Source: Lingula anatina (taxonomy: Eukaryota; Brachiopoda; Lingulata; Lingulida; Lingulidae). Taken from it: DNA of 64,000 nucleotides. The position numbers and the translations under genes were made by a program. The DNA lies in NCBI RefSeq assembly GCF_001039355.2, contig NW_019775913.1:454020-518019 (forward strand), given 5' to 3'. The notes beneath the pieces were generated by a model, which did no database searches, was not told the origin of the DNA, and was given only the letters and a program-made list of their open reading frames with translations. Positions within the stretch are counted from its first letter, which is position 1. Each line of letters starts with the position of its first letter. Of the stretch, positions 47,372 through 60,969 are shown piece by piece.

Positions 47372-47635
47372 CATTCCTATCAGTGCAAATAACCATTCAA
47401 ATCATTTTAAACTGGATTTTTATTTTTTTAGCGTAACAACACATTCAGGTACAAACCGAAACCGAAACGTCAAATTCCCCAGCTCGCTCTTTACGCGCAA
47501 ACACTGCAATTTACATGTTGTCATTCGCAGTTTTTTACCGAAATGTTAACAACCCTACTACATCTCAGTTACGTACGACTAGTTGTATGTCACCTGTTGA
47601 TACTGATGTCAAAATTTGATAAAATATCACGTTAA

Positions 47636-47715
47636 CTTACCAGCTGGAAACGACCTTCACATTGGCGACTCAGCTGCAGGTATTATTAATAGAGGTGACG
47701 AGGGGGATTTTTAAG
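47636..47715 (-). promoter_or_regulatory. Candidate first exon/promoter copy B
   Basis: This is related to 46618-46702: GTTAACTTAC, then TGGAAAC, TTGGCGACT, and TAGAGGTGACGAGGGGGAT on the plus strand. It ends in the same GTAAGTTAAC donor on the minus strand. It lacks the GGGAATTCCCC site. The conserved donor suggests alternative first exons of the Ank-TIR gene. Confidence 0.4.
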
Positions 47716-50640
47716 GAATTGCTGTGAACGCACGACGTCATTGCGAGGGTCATTGAGGGACACACACACACATACAAACACACACACACACNAACGCTTG
47801 CAAAACTTGAAGAAGGTTCTGTTTTTCCTTTTGGACCGTCTTTGCTACACTGTTATCGCTCAATATTGTGTATCATAAAACAACTCACAGCCTCTTCTTT
47901 TACGCCGTTCGCTTCACCTGCAACAAGAAGAAGCGGTTTTAAAAAAAGGTGAGCAACAAGCAACTAGGGCGTATGCATTCACTACCCCGTGAAGCCACAG
48001 GTGCAACAAATGCGATAAAACTTACCAAAACTTTCTTTTTTGGAGGGTTTCAGAAAATGCGTTGGCTTAAAACTAAGAAAATAAGCCGTTATCAGCCCGT
48101 GTCTTTGGGTTCTAATTACAAATTTGAGCAGGTTTTATGTATAAAGAAAAAAAAAGGACATGCCAAAGTAAATAATCAAAGACACCAGTAACTAGTGTAA
48201 GAAATCAACGCTTCACTCCTCCGAGCTATTACAGCCCCAGAGGTGACTCTGCCAACATGTGCAGTGTTCAGGGATAAAATGTATGAAAACCCTTCTTTAT
48301 TGAGCAAAATAATCTTACTGGATCTGTTTTCAAGTTTTTTTTTATATTTTCTTCATGGCAGTAAGATGATTATATAAGTGTAAGCGTGTATTGTATACGG
48401 CCACATGTCTCGTATATATAATATACATAAAAATTGTAATTTTGTGTGTAGGGCTATTTGTTTTTCATCAATAAAGTTAAAAACATGCCCCGTAATTCCT
48501 GTTGTATGAGAAGGAATACGTTCATACAGTAGCCGGCTGGAATCTATGAGTATTTTTTCTGAGGGAGAAAACGAATATTTTAATGCACGGTTTATCTTTT
48601 TCGCGTTATATACTCAAACGAATCGGATAATAATATTTCCTGATCTTTGGTAGGGCTACATTAAATAAATACGTCTACATTTAAAAGCTGTCGCCCCTCC
48701 AGGCATCCAAACGCGAACTGTTCCATTCGCTTCAGTAACTTTAAGTGGTGTAGAGAGATAAAAAGAAACGCAAATACGCGATTTCGTAAGACATGATTGC
48801 CAGTTTAACGGGCCGGTTAATTACGTTGATAGGTGGAGGAATTCATCGGTCGGCGACCAAGCAGAGGTTAAGCGATGAGAGAGATACCGCCTCAAGCGCT
48901 GAAACCATCCTCTGAGGTATTTACTAACGATCAATTTAAAAGGGATACGTATAATCTGTCCTAAGAGAGAATGAGGATACCGCCCGCTGCTCGGTTTTGC
49001 GTATAGTGATTCGCGTGCGCGAGGGCGCGTTGAAATTTTAATAATCCAAGATGTCCGTCAGCTAACGTCGCTGCATTACATATACCGCAAGCTTAGCAGA
49101 GCAAAGTAACGCTATTACGCTTCCCAACATGGGCATAATGTTACCAAATCGCTTACCGTATCTGATGAAAATAACGAAAAAGTAAAAAAAACAGCGAAGT
49201 CAAGTAAGTGTTGCACACTTCCTGCGGTTCTGTGAGTATTTAGTAGTAAAAAGATAAACGTGGCAGGGGCAAAATCATCAAGCAAGTAAAGGAAGCTCCC
49301 TTTAAACATTTGGAAATCACATGCTGGGGAAATGAATTCGGTATGCAAGGCAGAAGCTGCAGCTACCAGGTGTTACACAGCAGTTTTGTGAATAGGAACA
49401 TATTTCTGTACTAATTTTTTCTGCTTTGAATCATAGGCGCTTGCATAATAAAATACTAAGTAAATTAAATTTGAAATATGAAACATCGAAAAGAATGCAG
49501 TGGCAACACTGGAAACGTAAATACGAAGGAGAAGCACTTAAATCTAACACCTAAAAGCACTTTAAGTTCCATCTTTCACACGCTCGGCCGGGCAATGTGT
49601 GTTCGTGGAATTTTAACCAACGAGATTACGTAATAACATTATGGTTGTTATAACAAGACAGTAGTGGAGGTTATCGAAACAAAATGTCTGAAATATAAAC
49701 AGTACTTAAAAAAACGTTTCTATAGATATATTTGAGAGAGAGCAAGAGAGAGGAGAAAAACGGAGAAATCATAACAATTTCACTTTCCATATAACTTTAA
49801 CAGCACCTTATGAATTTAAAAAAAATATAAAGACAAAAAACGTCGTTTTACCATCAGTAGAAGCGTACATTTTCGCTTTTTTGCATAAATGTAAGACTTT
49901 GCTCATTAAGAAAAAATTTATTTTTTCCATCGAACACTGACTTAGAGTACCGGTAAATGTGAGAATATCGTATGAACAATACGGGTGATACCTTACTTTA
50001 ATACATTGCACAACCACTATAGGACACGTACGTCGTATGTTACCAACTAAACACTGATGCCGATATGTAAACTTTCACATTTCAGTAAAATAACAGCACA
50101 TGTCCACTTTAATTAAATGTGCTGTTAACACAAATCGTCATTTTAATCAACGTCATTTATGACAAATCAAAGTAAGGTGAAACCTGGGGATAAATTGGTA
50201 CGTTTAAAATCAGGTGCATCCCGTCACATGCTGGCCACGATGGATTAGTCTACATACGACTGTTGTTTCCCCTACAGCGGGACACTTCATCCAGACACAT
50301 AAAACGGTGAGTTTCCCCTAGAGCACCTAGGGGATTTCTCGGAATCAAGGAACCAAGACCCACGCGCTGTCTGAAGGTGAACGCGTTCTGAGCTGAACTG
50401 ACGAGAACTGAGGAAATACACGTCTCGTGGCAGGCAGGGTTATCAGTGCAAACACCGTGTCAATAATTTGTCGCTGTGGTTTAACAAGGCTCCTATCAGT
50501 ACGCCATGTCTGTTTCTGCACAACCCAAAGGACTTCCCCTGGATGCACATTAACTAGAGGAGGAAGACCTCAGGCGAACTTTTTGACAACCTGTACTTGT
50601 ATTCTGAGACAGGATGGAGAGATGATGCAGCACACCTTAA

Positions 50641-50776
50641 CACACACTCATACACACACAAACACATAAATACGCGCAAACGCAAGCACACACACACATA
50701 CACGTTCACACACGCACACACACAAACAAACGTAATCGCGCGCACACACACACAAACACATAAACATGCACGCGTG

Positions 50777-50807
<31 letters not shown>

Positions 50808-50829
50808 ACGCACACACACACACACACAC
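50641..50829. repeat. Compound CA repeat
   Basis: Imperfect CA/CACG tracts of almost 190 bp. The apparent reading frames across it are translations of the repeat. Confidence 0.95.
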
Positions 50830-50859
50830 GGTCAAGGTTATTACATCGACGATGTAAGT

Positions 50860-50941
50860 CACTACTTCGCTTCACTTATGAGAATGATTTCAAGAGTTAT
50901 CACTACTTCGCTTCACTTATGAGAATGATTTCAAGAGTTAG
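50860..50941. repeat. Perfect 41-bp direct tandem duplication
   Basis: CACTACTTCGCTTCACTTAT opens both copies, at 50860 and 50901, and each runs to GAGTTA. It lies directly after the CA repeat. Confidence 0.9.
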
Positions 50942-53900
50942 ACATCAATTCACTAATTTGGCCTCGGCGCCCACTTCACGTTATCTAAGATCCTCTGATT
51001 CAATAAAAACTGCAAGTCACTTCCCCGATCTTAATTAAGTTGCTTTGGCATAGGGAAATTGGCAAGCATGTGGTGAAATTCATCCGCTTGTCAATATTAA
51101 GGTGAAATATTATTAAAACTGATAGAGTAGCAAGGTATATCGTTATCTTGAAAATTGACTCTAGAAACTAAGCAAATTTTAAGTACCTCTAAAACTGGGA
51201 GCAGATTCGTCCAAAGCATTATTCCTATAAATACTAGTAGCAATACCTTTCAAGTGCATAGAATTAAGGATCACGCCAACATATCTCAGCTGTTAAGAGT
51301 CAACAAGGATGTCACTAAAACGCGCAGTAATATAGTGGCACTGTTGAACATTTGCCCTTGTGATCGCCATTCAGAAAACCCTCACAACCGTAATAACTTT
51401 GCATAGCTTTGACATATTTCCTTTTCCAGAAATTCCTCAAACACAATTCCACGCTCTTAAATGTCCTGAACAAAAAGACATCTCTGTCTTAAAAAAAGAC
51501 TACACCTGCGGATTTAGAACAGCAAAAAAACTCATTGCCATTGTAAGGAATAACAAGTTACTATTACCCTGACAACGTAAAATAACATCAGTAATTCAGT
51601 CTGTTGGATCCATTGGGTATGTCACTTAATGGAACATTTTAAAATTCAATTATTTTCAAAACAGATTTTTTTCATAATATTGTTGTACACATATAAATGA
51701 GGTGGCTTTTAATTTGAGCAAGACTTATGTATGCACATGTTGCAAACAGCTACACCCATACTTAAAAAGGAAATAATAAAGAAAAAAACAGAAATCATAG
51801 TTACCAGCTAACGACAGTGACAGGAAACTATTGTCTTTTTTATCCTCCTAATATTCTGCGGTCTGCACTTACTTCCTGCAGCGGTTGATAAATGAAAACT
51901 ATGATATTCAACTGAAAAAACAGCTCTTACGAGGCAGTTCGGCTTAGAAATTAAAATATTTTGACACTGGAACCATCACAAACTAAAATCAGTCTCAGTC
52001 GATATCATGTGAAGCAGAATTTGAACTAATATTTCTTTTAACATATATTTAAGTATATATTAATTATCATAATAGCAGTTATATTTGAACAATTCGAAGA
52101 TGCGGCAAAGGAAACATCTGCTATCTTGCCTACCTTATCGGCTGGGGAAGTAAATCATCTCTAGATGATCGCTAAGCAAGCAGAACGCACACAATAATCT
52201 CTTTTTCAAATTCTCTCTTCTATGAGCCTCTCAGGTAAAAGTAGCACGTGATTACTGACACGTGGGGGCCCCCGGAAGAGAAAGTGAACACTTGAAGAAC
52301 TCTTCCATTCATCCTACCTAAACTTGAGTGAGTTTTTATGAATATATAATTTAAATTAAGCCCCAACCCAAACTATTCACTGGTAAAGATCAAACTAAGT
52401 TTCAATACGGACAAAGTCAAATCACTCGGTAAGGAAGCTAAATGGGGTGTAATTATAGAAGCTATCCTCATCAAAAGGCTGAGCAATCGCCTGAGCAAAG
52501 ACGCAAGGTGACGCTGACTTTCACTCCCTGAAATATAATGCCAGCCTGCCCACCTCCGGCTCCACCTCGATCATAGCGCCACCAAGCGTCTACAAACTGA
52601 TCAAGATCAACTGACTCTATCATCTCTCAAACCATTGCAGTATCTGCATAAACAATCAGGGAAGTCATTAAGCTTACTTTCCGACCAGACTGAAACGCTT
52701 CTGTCAATTTTAACATCATTTTAAGAAAGAATAGTCATGTTTAGCTCAGTGTCGTTGATTGGATGCCAGCAAGTTTACCTTCTTGCCAGTATTGGAACAC
52801 AAACATTTACTTCAGACATCCAGAGGAAAGGGTGTGATAAAATAAATATTCATATATATTTTGATGTGACTCAAAGCAATTCTATTAGAAATTGTCTGAA
52901 GCTTGAACATGGTCCCATTTCACACAACATCCACAGACACTACCCTGACTAATGACCAATGAAAATATTTCCGTAATAATCAAAAGTGGACATTTATCAG
53001 ACATCAGACACAAGAGGAAGAGATCAGCATGATATTTTTTCTCATTTGAAGCGATTGTTCTGCAAAGTCGACCTACCCACCTTACACCTGTCCAGTGAGA
53101 ATTCAACCTTGATTTTGTCACTCACATTAAGCGTTCAGTTCAGAGAGGTCTAGCATCTCGAGGGGCGACTTGTCACACTTGTCTTGTTATCCAATCTTGG
53201 TGGCATCTCCATTCTACGATGGAATATTCAAATACGTTTAATTAGGTGCCTCAGAAACGACTGAACCAGAATATGATAGACATATTTGACCCGAACAGAA
53301 GTTACCCTGATTTAAAGATAAAATAGAGATCATAAAGGTTAATAATTTTCTGTGTCTTGTTTAAAGTTTTGTGATATCGTCAAGCCAAATGGATGTCAAA
53401 CAACCAGAACTGCACGACAGCATCACACGGTAAGTTGACAGGCAAAGCAGAGGAGATTTTGGCATCAAAACGCGAGCTTAAAAATTGATCCCCATTATCT
53501 GACATGAGTAGGCCTTGTTTACGACATTTAATCTGTTTTCAATGCGAAAAGAACATTGAAACCCGAGACTGCGTATCGAGGCCCACAATGTTTATGGATT
53601 TCGCGTCATGTATGATACGAGCTCACACCTCCTTATTTCGACATCAATACGATAAAACACGCTGAAATGGGATACGGCTCATTTTTAAAGTGCTTTAACG
53701 ATTTCCACCTACAAATAAATCCCTAATCTGTTCATTACAATGTATCTCCGTAAATCACTCGGTCACCTGAATGCGGCCAATTTCTGACAGGTATACATGG
53801 GAAATAACTGGTCCGCATCGATTATAGTTAATTGCGTTGGTGAATAATTAGAAAAAAATACATTGGCAAAGCGTAAAGCGTCGCGTTAAACGATTTTGCT

Positions 53901-54193
53901 TAAATATAGCTTCAAATAAGATTTCCTTGTTGGCGAATGCTACTTTAAAGGTATGAGATCTCGTCAATTGTAATGACATTAGATTACCACGATTCGGTAA
54001 TAGTCCTTATTATCAAATAAATATGCTAATCTTGGGAATTCCACGACTCTTCCAAATATTCTCGTCAAATCTATAAACGGACTGTAAGCTTTTGAGCCAT
54101 CCATCCATCCATCCACCCTTCATGTGTATATGTAGGGTTACATCGCCCTCAATGTCTGCCTGGCCAAATATCTTCCCAAATATCTTCCTACAA

Positions 54194-54245
54194 TGCATTA
54201 TAAGCTATCGAAGCCACAACAGTGGCTGCGATAGCTTATAATGCA
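54194..54245. repeat. Near-perfect 24-bp inverted repeat with 4-base loop
   Basis: The arms TGCATTATAAGCTATCG and CGATAGCTTATAATGCA pair completely. The inner part pairs AGCCAC with GTGGCT around an ACA-type loop with one mismatch. No gene is nearby. Confidence 0.9.
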
Positions 54246-55240
54246 ACACCGCTTTGCCACTATGTGTTACGTGTATCAAGTTTATCCTTCCGAATAATTC
54301 AATTGCATTTGGAGTCATTCCTCCGTTATTGTCGTGATGTGATACGTGTTGATGTAGAAGTTCAACAGTCATCATTATAAGTTAAGCGCTAACAAGAACC
54401 TACCTCGTGAAGAGATGCTTCCTTTAACAAAAAATCACAAACATAGATGCAGTCATACGATAAATTCGACCAAAAAAGGTTCATGTACTGGAACTCAGAC
54501 TGCCGCATGCACACAAAGCACGTGCCTACCGACGTTGCATGAGTACAGGGAACAGCCATTAAAATAATGCAACTATTCATACTGTATGTAGGCATCACAA
54601 TCGCTCACCAACGCGCACAGCGATGCGCACATGCACACGCACAAGTAATGGCAATAATAACGATAAAAGCGATCTAAATTTAAATAAGTTTACCTACAGC
54701 TGTCATTTAACATCAACCGGCGCCTCTGAATCTCGAGTCATTTCTTGTCAAATATAGGCCCTACTTGGTCTACACTGAATAATGTCACGTCCATTTGATC
54801 AGATCACATGACCAAAAATTAAACGCTCAATCGAACACGTCTTTTTCATGCTCTGAATAAAATGTTCGTGAAGCCCGTTAAAGATGAAAGCTATGAGCTG
54901 ACCACCAAAAACCACCAAATCATCTTAACTTTTGTGTCCTTGTCTTATAGCTATTGTTCTTCCAAGGGGGTAGTGTCAAATCAAAATGATCTTTATCTCA
55001 AGCCAGCGCACACGCTGAAGTATTGGCTCAATTTCCACAGGGCCGTCAACTCCGCTCAAAGTGTGTTTCCATTTACACATAAATACCTTACTGTAACTGG
55101 CAACTGTAGTTGAGACGTTCAAAAACAGTTTCTTTTACCTCGAAATATGGCAGTAAATATATAACACAATACAAAGTGTGTACCAGTGGTTTCCAGTTGC
55201 CAGAATATGCAGCTACCAGGCCTCACAAGGCAATCTTTTC

Positions 55241-55242
<2 letters not shown>

Positions 55243-55274
<32 letters not shown>

Positions 55275-55280
55275 TGTGTG
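55243..55280. repeat. GT microsatellite
   Basis: GT run with one interruption, in non-coding sequence. Confidence 0.95.
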
Positions 55281-56313
55281 TGAAGAAGGCTAAATGCCCT
55301 TTTTTATAATGCACTGCAACCAACCTGTTAAAGTTCACTTAATTTTTAGGTCTTTAATTTAGGAAATATTCGAGTTAAATCTCAATTCAGATGGTTCAAA
55401 CATTGCGAGGCCGGTAGCTAAGCTTGCAACTGACCATGTTCGCCGGACATAAGTGGTATCTTCTCCAACTTGAATGTTATCTAGGGTACTATCTGTGTCC
55501 ACCCGAGCGGTCTATTTGGACTGACACTGATAGAGTGACCGTGACATTAAGTGACTACGGCAGTACAGGGAAATGACAATAATTAAGTGACCGTGACCTC
55601 TACTGGACAGAGGAGACTGATTGGGTTCCCAACATAGTTGACACAATCAATACAGTTACTACCGCAAGGAACACACTTTACATCTTTACAATAACCCATT
55701 TTAAGGAGGGAATGTAGGTTTGAGATTTTCTCTTAAAATAAAGGTCTTGGCTTTTTTATTCCTGTCACATTCATTTAACGTATCTTCAAAATATCTAATT
55801 ATGCTTGGAACACAGCTTTAACTTNCCAAAAATGGCTATTTTTAGCTATATTTGGGTACATCCGCTCCTTAATTATCAGCTTGTGTTTGTACATGTGCGT
55901 GGAGAGTTTTGTACATGTCAGTCTTTATTTTAACCAATGCAACCTACTACAAACAAATATGCTCTGAATTACAACGGAAAGCACTCATTCAAAGTCCGCA
56001 ACATTGCGAATAAGAATTTATAACATTTAGACTTGACAGCTGTGAAAAAGCATGAAATTAATCAAACGTAATGGGTATTCAGCATTGCGCACTATTTACA
56101 CTTAAAGTAGCCACATCAATATGTTAGTTTTGTCAATTTGGATTTTTCAAATGATATCGGTTTTCAAAATTCAAGCATAGAAGTAGAGAGAAAAAAGGAG
56201 AAACGTAGATGGATGAAAAGCAGGGATGAAGAGGGACACCCTAATTTTCTAACTATTCTGCCACTGACGGTTTAAGAAAACAACTTCGTCATTAGGCGTC
56301 TTGATATGATATT

Positions 56314-56475
56314 CAGGCCTGTAGCCGGGGCGTTTGAAGCAACCCACCCCTCCTTTTTGCTGGGAAAAGATCCCCTCTGGTTAAAATTTTATTAGGGCAC
56401 ATGCAGGTTTCAGGGTAAAAGATCCACTTTTTCAGAAAAAGAACTCCCATTTTGAAATTGCTGGCTACGGGCCTG
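56314..56475. mobile_element. Short inverted-repeat element with CAGGCC(T/C)GTAGCC ends
   Basis: The left end CAGGCCTGTAGCCGG and right end CTGGCTACGGGCCTG are inverted copies. The interior has GGGAAAAGATCC and AAGAACTCCCAT. Flanking GATAT on both sides may be a target duplication. I recall this terminal sequence from repeats in several invertebrates; that was not checked. Confidence 0.65.
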
Positions 56476-59400
56476 GATATCGTATCTCTTAGAGCCCAGC
56501 GGAAATCTCAGATATAGTGATACATTACTTCCCAGCAGAACGATTTCCAAAATGTTTGCTCGACTTTTTTACAAAGCAACATTTCCATTCAAACCTGCAA
56601 TCAAGGTCAATATAGATCGAGCTTACATTTTACTGCTTGAATAAACTTATCTGATAAACACTGGTGTTTTCTCAAAATTCAAACAATTATGTGAAATACG
56701 ATACCACAAACAGTTAAACATGTAACAAACATATTGCCACTGCTTTGATTAGTTAAATTGGATATGAAATCGCTACATCAAATTTTGATTAAAATGTAAT
56801 CATTAAAATGAAATATATCATCCAGAAGCAGAATTCACACAATAGACTCACGTTATTATTATTTATCAATGGGTCACCAGCTTAAATATCCCAAATATCT
56901 TTTTAAAGCCAGGCAATTGTTATGGAGAGGGTTCCTATTACTCTCTACGTACGTATTGCTAGTCTGCGTAAGTGATACACACACACAGAAACATGAGTTA
57001 GACGGCTGCCGTGATCAAACACGAAGTTACATATGCTCTGTACACAGTCGCTATATACCTTTACACATGTTTTTCAACAAAAAACTGATAAGAACTTCCC
57101 CGTCGATATAAATTCTCTGAAGGGAAGGAGGTATTGACTTTCAAGACATTCCTTTAATCTGGTCCGGTGTTTCATTGATTCAAAAAAAAAAACATTGAAA
57201 ATGAAAAAAGAACTAATACACACGGATTTCTTTTATGTATGTATTTGGAAATATATATATCAAAAGAGTGTGGGCAGGAATTGATTAAGAACTACAGGGG
57301 TTGAATGTTCTCCACACAACTGATAGGAAGAGGGGGGATCACGCTGTTTTGTCTAAATAGATACTAGACATACAAGTAGATACGTCCGCTGAAGAGGTCA
57401 AGCGGTTTTATAACCTGTACATACCTGTACAAGAAAACGTACTCCGAGTAAAGAACACCACAATAAAAATACCAATGTGTACAGAAAAAATCTTGACGTG
57501 TATCATTGTTCGTATCGTGAGGTTCGTATCAACAAAATTTTAATAATAAACATTTCATGTAGTTAAATATTCACACGCTTACTGAAGTTCTGTTACTGCT
57601 CTAAAAGAAAAGGAGACTAATTAGTAAGTTCAATTGACTGTAAAATGATGAAATCAATACAAAATACCAGAACGATTTTATACCCATAACACGAGATCAT
57701 AGAGTTTCTACGATATCTTATGTAAATATTATAGGTAGGCTTCCCATTGTTGACTTGTAGAAGAAGATAAAGCAAAAACAAAAACGCAATCATGCAGTAT
57801 AACGCAGTAGGGCTATACTATATTAGGCCGAATTGTCACGAACATCTGCGCAATAAACGAGTGCGCAACGTCAGGACAGCTGGTTCAACTGGACTTCATT
57901 GACCACTTCACTCTATACACATGTACTTGTGTTATGTAAGACAAGTCACCAAATATATCGTTCACATTGAATATATTACCATCAATAACGGGGACGCATG
58001 AATAATTGAGAAATTATAAAGATGAAGTACGTTCATTTTACTTTTGCAATTCGGTGGCTCAATTACCCCTTAAATTAGATCGTTTAAATATAAGTAAATC
58101 TACTAATACAACTTACTAACTCCTCTTAGGGCGCGTTCCGTCTAAAGTACCGTTCTCCCGTAGGTCAACAGCGACTCTCCAACCTCAACAAACACCAATG
58201 AAACTTTGCGCAATAATACCCTAATAAACCCTCGCTTTTAACGCCGATATTGGCTCGAACACCTAATCACTTGCCCTGAGGTGATTAACAATGATTCTCT
58301 TAACGCCTGGCTTTCTGGAAACTGTTGATAAGAGGGTGTAAATACTCCGATGTCTCTGAGCGAGCGGAGCCGTTTAAAAGCTAGTTAATAGATGTAAACG
58401 TACTCACCCGTAGAGCAAAGTATATGTCCGAGTAGCTTATAAGTGGTTAGTCTCTAGCCGCTACTTATATGCTTGGATATATATGTGAGCGTGCACAGGC
58501 TGAAGTATAGGCTATATATATATATATGAGACCTCTTGATAATGAAAACCAGTCTCGCATACCTTATCGCGTTTTATTCAGAACGCATTACGTAACAAGC
58601 ATTGGCCCTGCTTCAAGTATGGATTATTTTAAATATTACGGTATCGTGAGCAATTTCACCTTGCATATTTAATACAGGTGCCTTGTTAGTCTATGCCCTG
58701 TCGTCGTTCGATTGGATACGTGATTGATATTTGCAGTTTCTGCTGTAACCTCTGACCAAATACGGGTGATTTTGCCTCACCAAAATAGGGGCTAATGTGA
58801 GCAAGTAAAAAGTCCTCAAATAATCTGCTGTTTAATCGACTGAACTGGAGAAATCTTCTATTTAAAATCACGTTCAATAAACATTGATATAACATTGATA
58901 TGGATAATATACATTGTTAAATGCACAAGAACTGCTAGCTGGTTCAAACTGTTAAGTAACAGTTTGCGAAATGTGTTTAGCGGAGAAATGCAGGTGGTCA
59001 TGCATAAATAAAGAGCCCTTGATCAAACACAGACAATAAATAATCTAGATACTACACTGAGGCAAACATTCATTGTCTTGAATAATACTACTGCAATAAC
59101 GCATATAAATATGAACTAAAATGTGTGTGTCGGAATCGGCGAAAAACTAACGACTTAAGGGTTACACGGCAAGTCCCGTTATAGATTATTGATAAAGTCA
59201 TTTAGGACGCGAACAACAATTGACCAAAAACATCAGGAAAACCATTCAGATCGGCCAGACGTTATACAAACAATAACCCACGCTCGTGCCAAGCATCAAC
59301 ACATAGTAACATCGCTAAAACAACAGAAGGCAATATAATGCTGCGTCGCGCCACGCGTGTCTCACCTAACGCATTTTAGCACAACCGGAGCTCTGCTAAG

Positions 59401-59903
59401 GTGAATGTTCTGTCAGAGTAAATGGAAGAGTAAGGACCTTGCGGTCACATTCGAAAACCATAAAAAAGCTGAAGATAAATAAGAAGACGCTCAGTAATCA
59501 AGTATTGCTAAGCGAGATTCACCCTTAATTTCCTCTCAGGTCCATCAGCGAGCGTACGCTGACACGCACGTGCGTAGTTTTGATGGTCTGTTAAATACAT
59601 GCAACCCACGCAGTGTATATAAAAATGCTGACAATGTCTATATCTGTCCATATAATGCCACATATAATGGGTACAAAACATATCAAAGCTAGCTGCGCAT
59701 CAATTGTATTTAGACAAACACATTATTGTTGGCAAGCTACAATACAATTTTACCGGGAACATGCAAAAGTGTGCATATCGGACAGAGATAATTGATTTAG
59801 GTCTGTAAATGGGAATTAACTGAGGCCAAAGACAATTGACACACCTCCAAAATGAATTATATGCTTGAACGCTGAATCACTGCACATCAGCGAAAAACTG
59901 CAC

Positions 59904-60257
59904 ATTAAAGGGATAACAACAGTTCGTATGAAATTCACATTTCCCAATAAATACATTGCAAACAACTCATAGAAATAAAATAAAATATATTTTACCACCA
60001 AATCGGCGGTTAACATAATTATTCTGGAATTTGTGCTTACCATCACATCACGTGACCTCCATGGATGGCTACACTCTGTAATAATCTCTCAAGAAAATAT
60101 TACAAAAAGCCAAACTTTTTAGAAAAAAAACCAAGGACTAACTTTGAATGTCGGAATGGATTCATTAACCATTGGTAAGTATATGTGTGAGAAAATTGTC
60201 CTTTACCCCAGGGAAATCCGTGTTTTGGCCAAAATGAACAGTTGTTATCCCTTTAAG
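59904..60257. mobile_element. MITE-like element, family C, short copy
   Basis: The ends are inverted: TTAAAGGGATAACAACAGTTC on the left (20 bases shown as TTAAAGGGATAACAACAGTT) and AACAGTTGTTATCCCTTTAA on the right. Both arms align in reverse orientation to the ends of 18164-18830. The interior is about 300 bp shorter. Confidence 0.75.
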
Positions 60258-60819
60258 CGAAACGAATATAAAAGGCTCGCTCTAGAGACGAATCGCTGAC
60301 CAAACCAACATTAAGGGTTAAGATCCATTGTTTAAGAGGAAAATAGTGATTGGAAAGTAAAAAGACAAAATCCTGGATCGCAACATTCTTACATAGATAA
60401 AACAAAACAATACTACAACCAAGTTTTCAAAATAATCGAATATATAGTTCTTTTGCCAGAAAAAAAAGATTAAAATCAGAGACCGATGTTACTAGTACGT
60501 GTACAGAACTACGTCTGTCACGGAAACATTTTCCTAACGAGATACACCATTTAAGAGGGTTTTCATGCCAACTTCCTCCATCATTGCCAAATTGCTTTTA
60601 GGTGAAAAAAATAAAGTAAAGTAACTCCTACACCTAATTACTTTATCCTGGAGAATACTTACATAAGTAATCTTCATATGGCGTGTGGCACACTATATAC
60701 CATATTCCTACATGATATGTCACTGACGGTATTCACCCGCCTACTGGTAACTGTGCCTTAAGAACCAAGTTACAGGCATTAACAGCATTAACTGACCAAG
60801 GACCCAGTATAAGACCCCA

Positions 60820-60969
60820 TTCCCATTGATTTTAGATCGATCTATAACTGTGGGGAGTCTCACTAGATTACTGTCAGCTTAGCCGGTTTAAGCGTCTGTC
60901 CCGCCTACTACAAGCTGTAAGGGGGTAATTAACTATGGTGTGCGCTCGGCTGACTGCAATTTAGCGTAA
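60820..60969. mobile_element. MITE-like element, family B, truncated at a gap
   Basis: This is the reverse complement of 25123-25335 from its terminal repeat (TTCCCATTGATTTTAGATCG) through ATTTAGCGTAA, where it stops at the n at 60970. The missing end probably lies in the gap. Confidence 0.8.

Noticed and set aside
50554-50875. Cys/Val-rich and His/Thr-rich reading frames
   Set aside because: They are translations of a CA/GT repeat on both strands.
54862-55113. 83-residue plus-strand frame
   Set aside because: No recognisable domain, no splice or homology support; its length is within chance.
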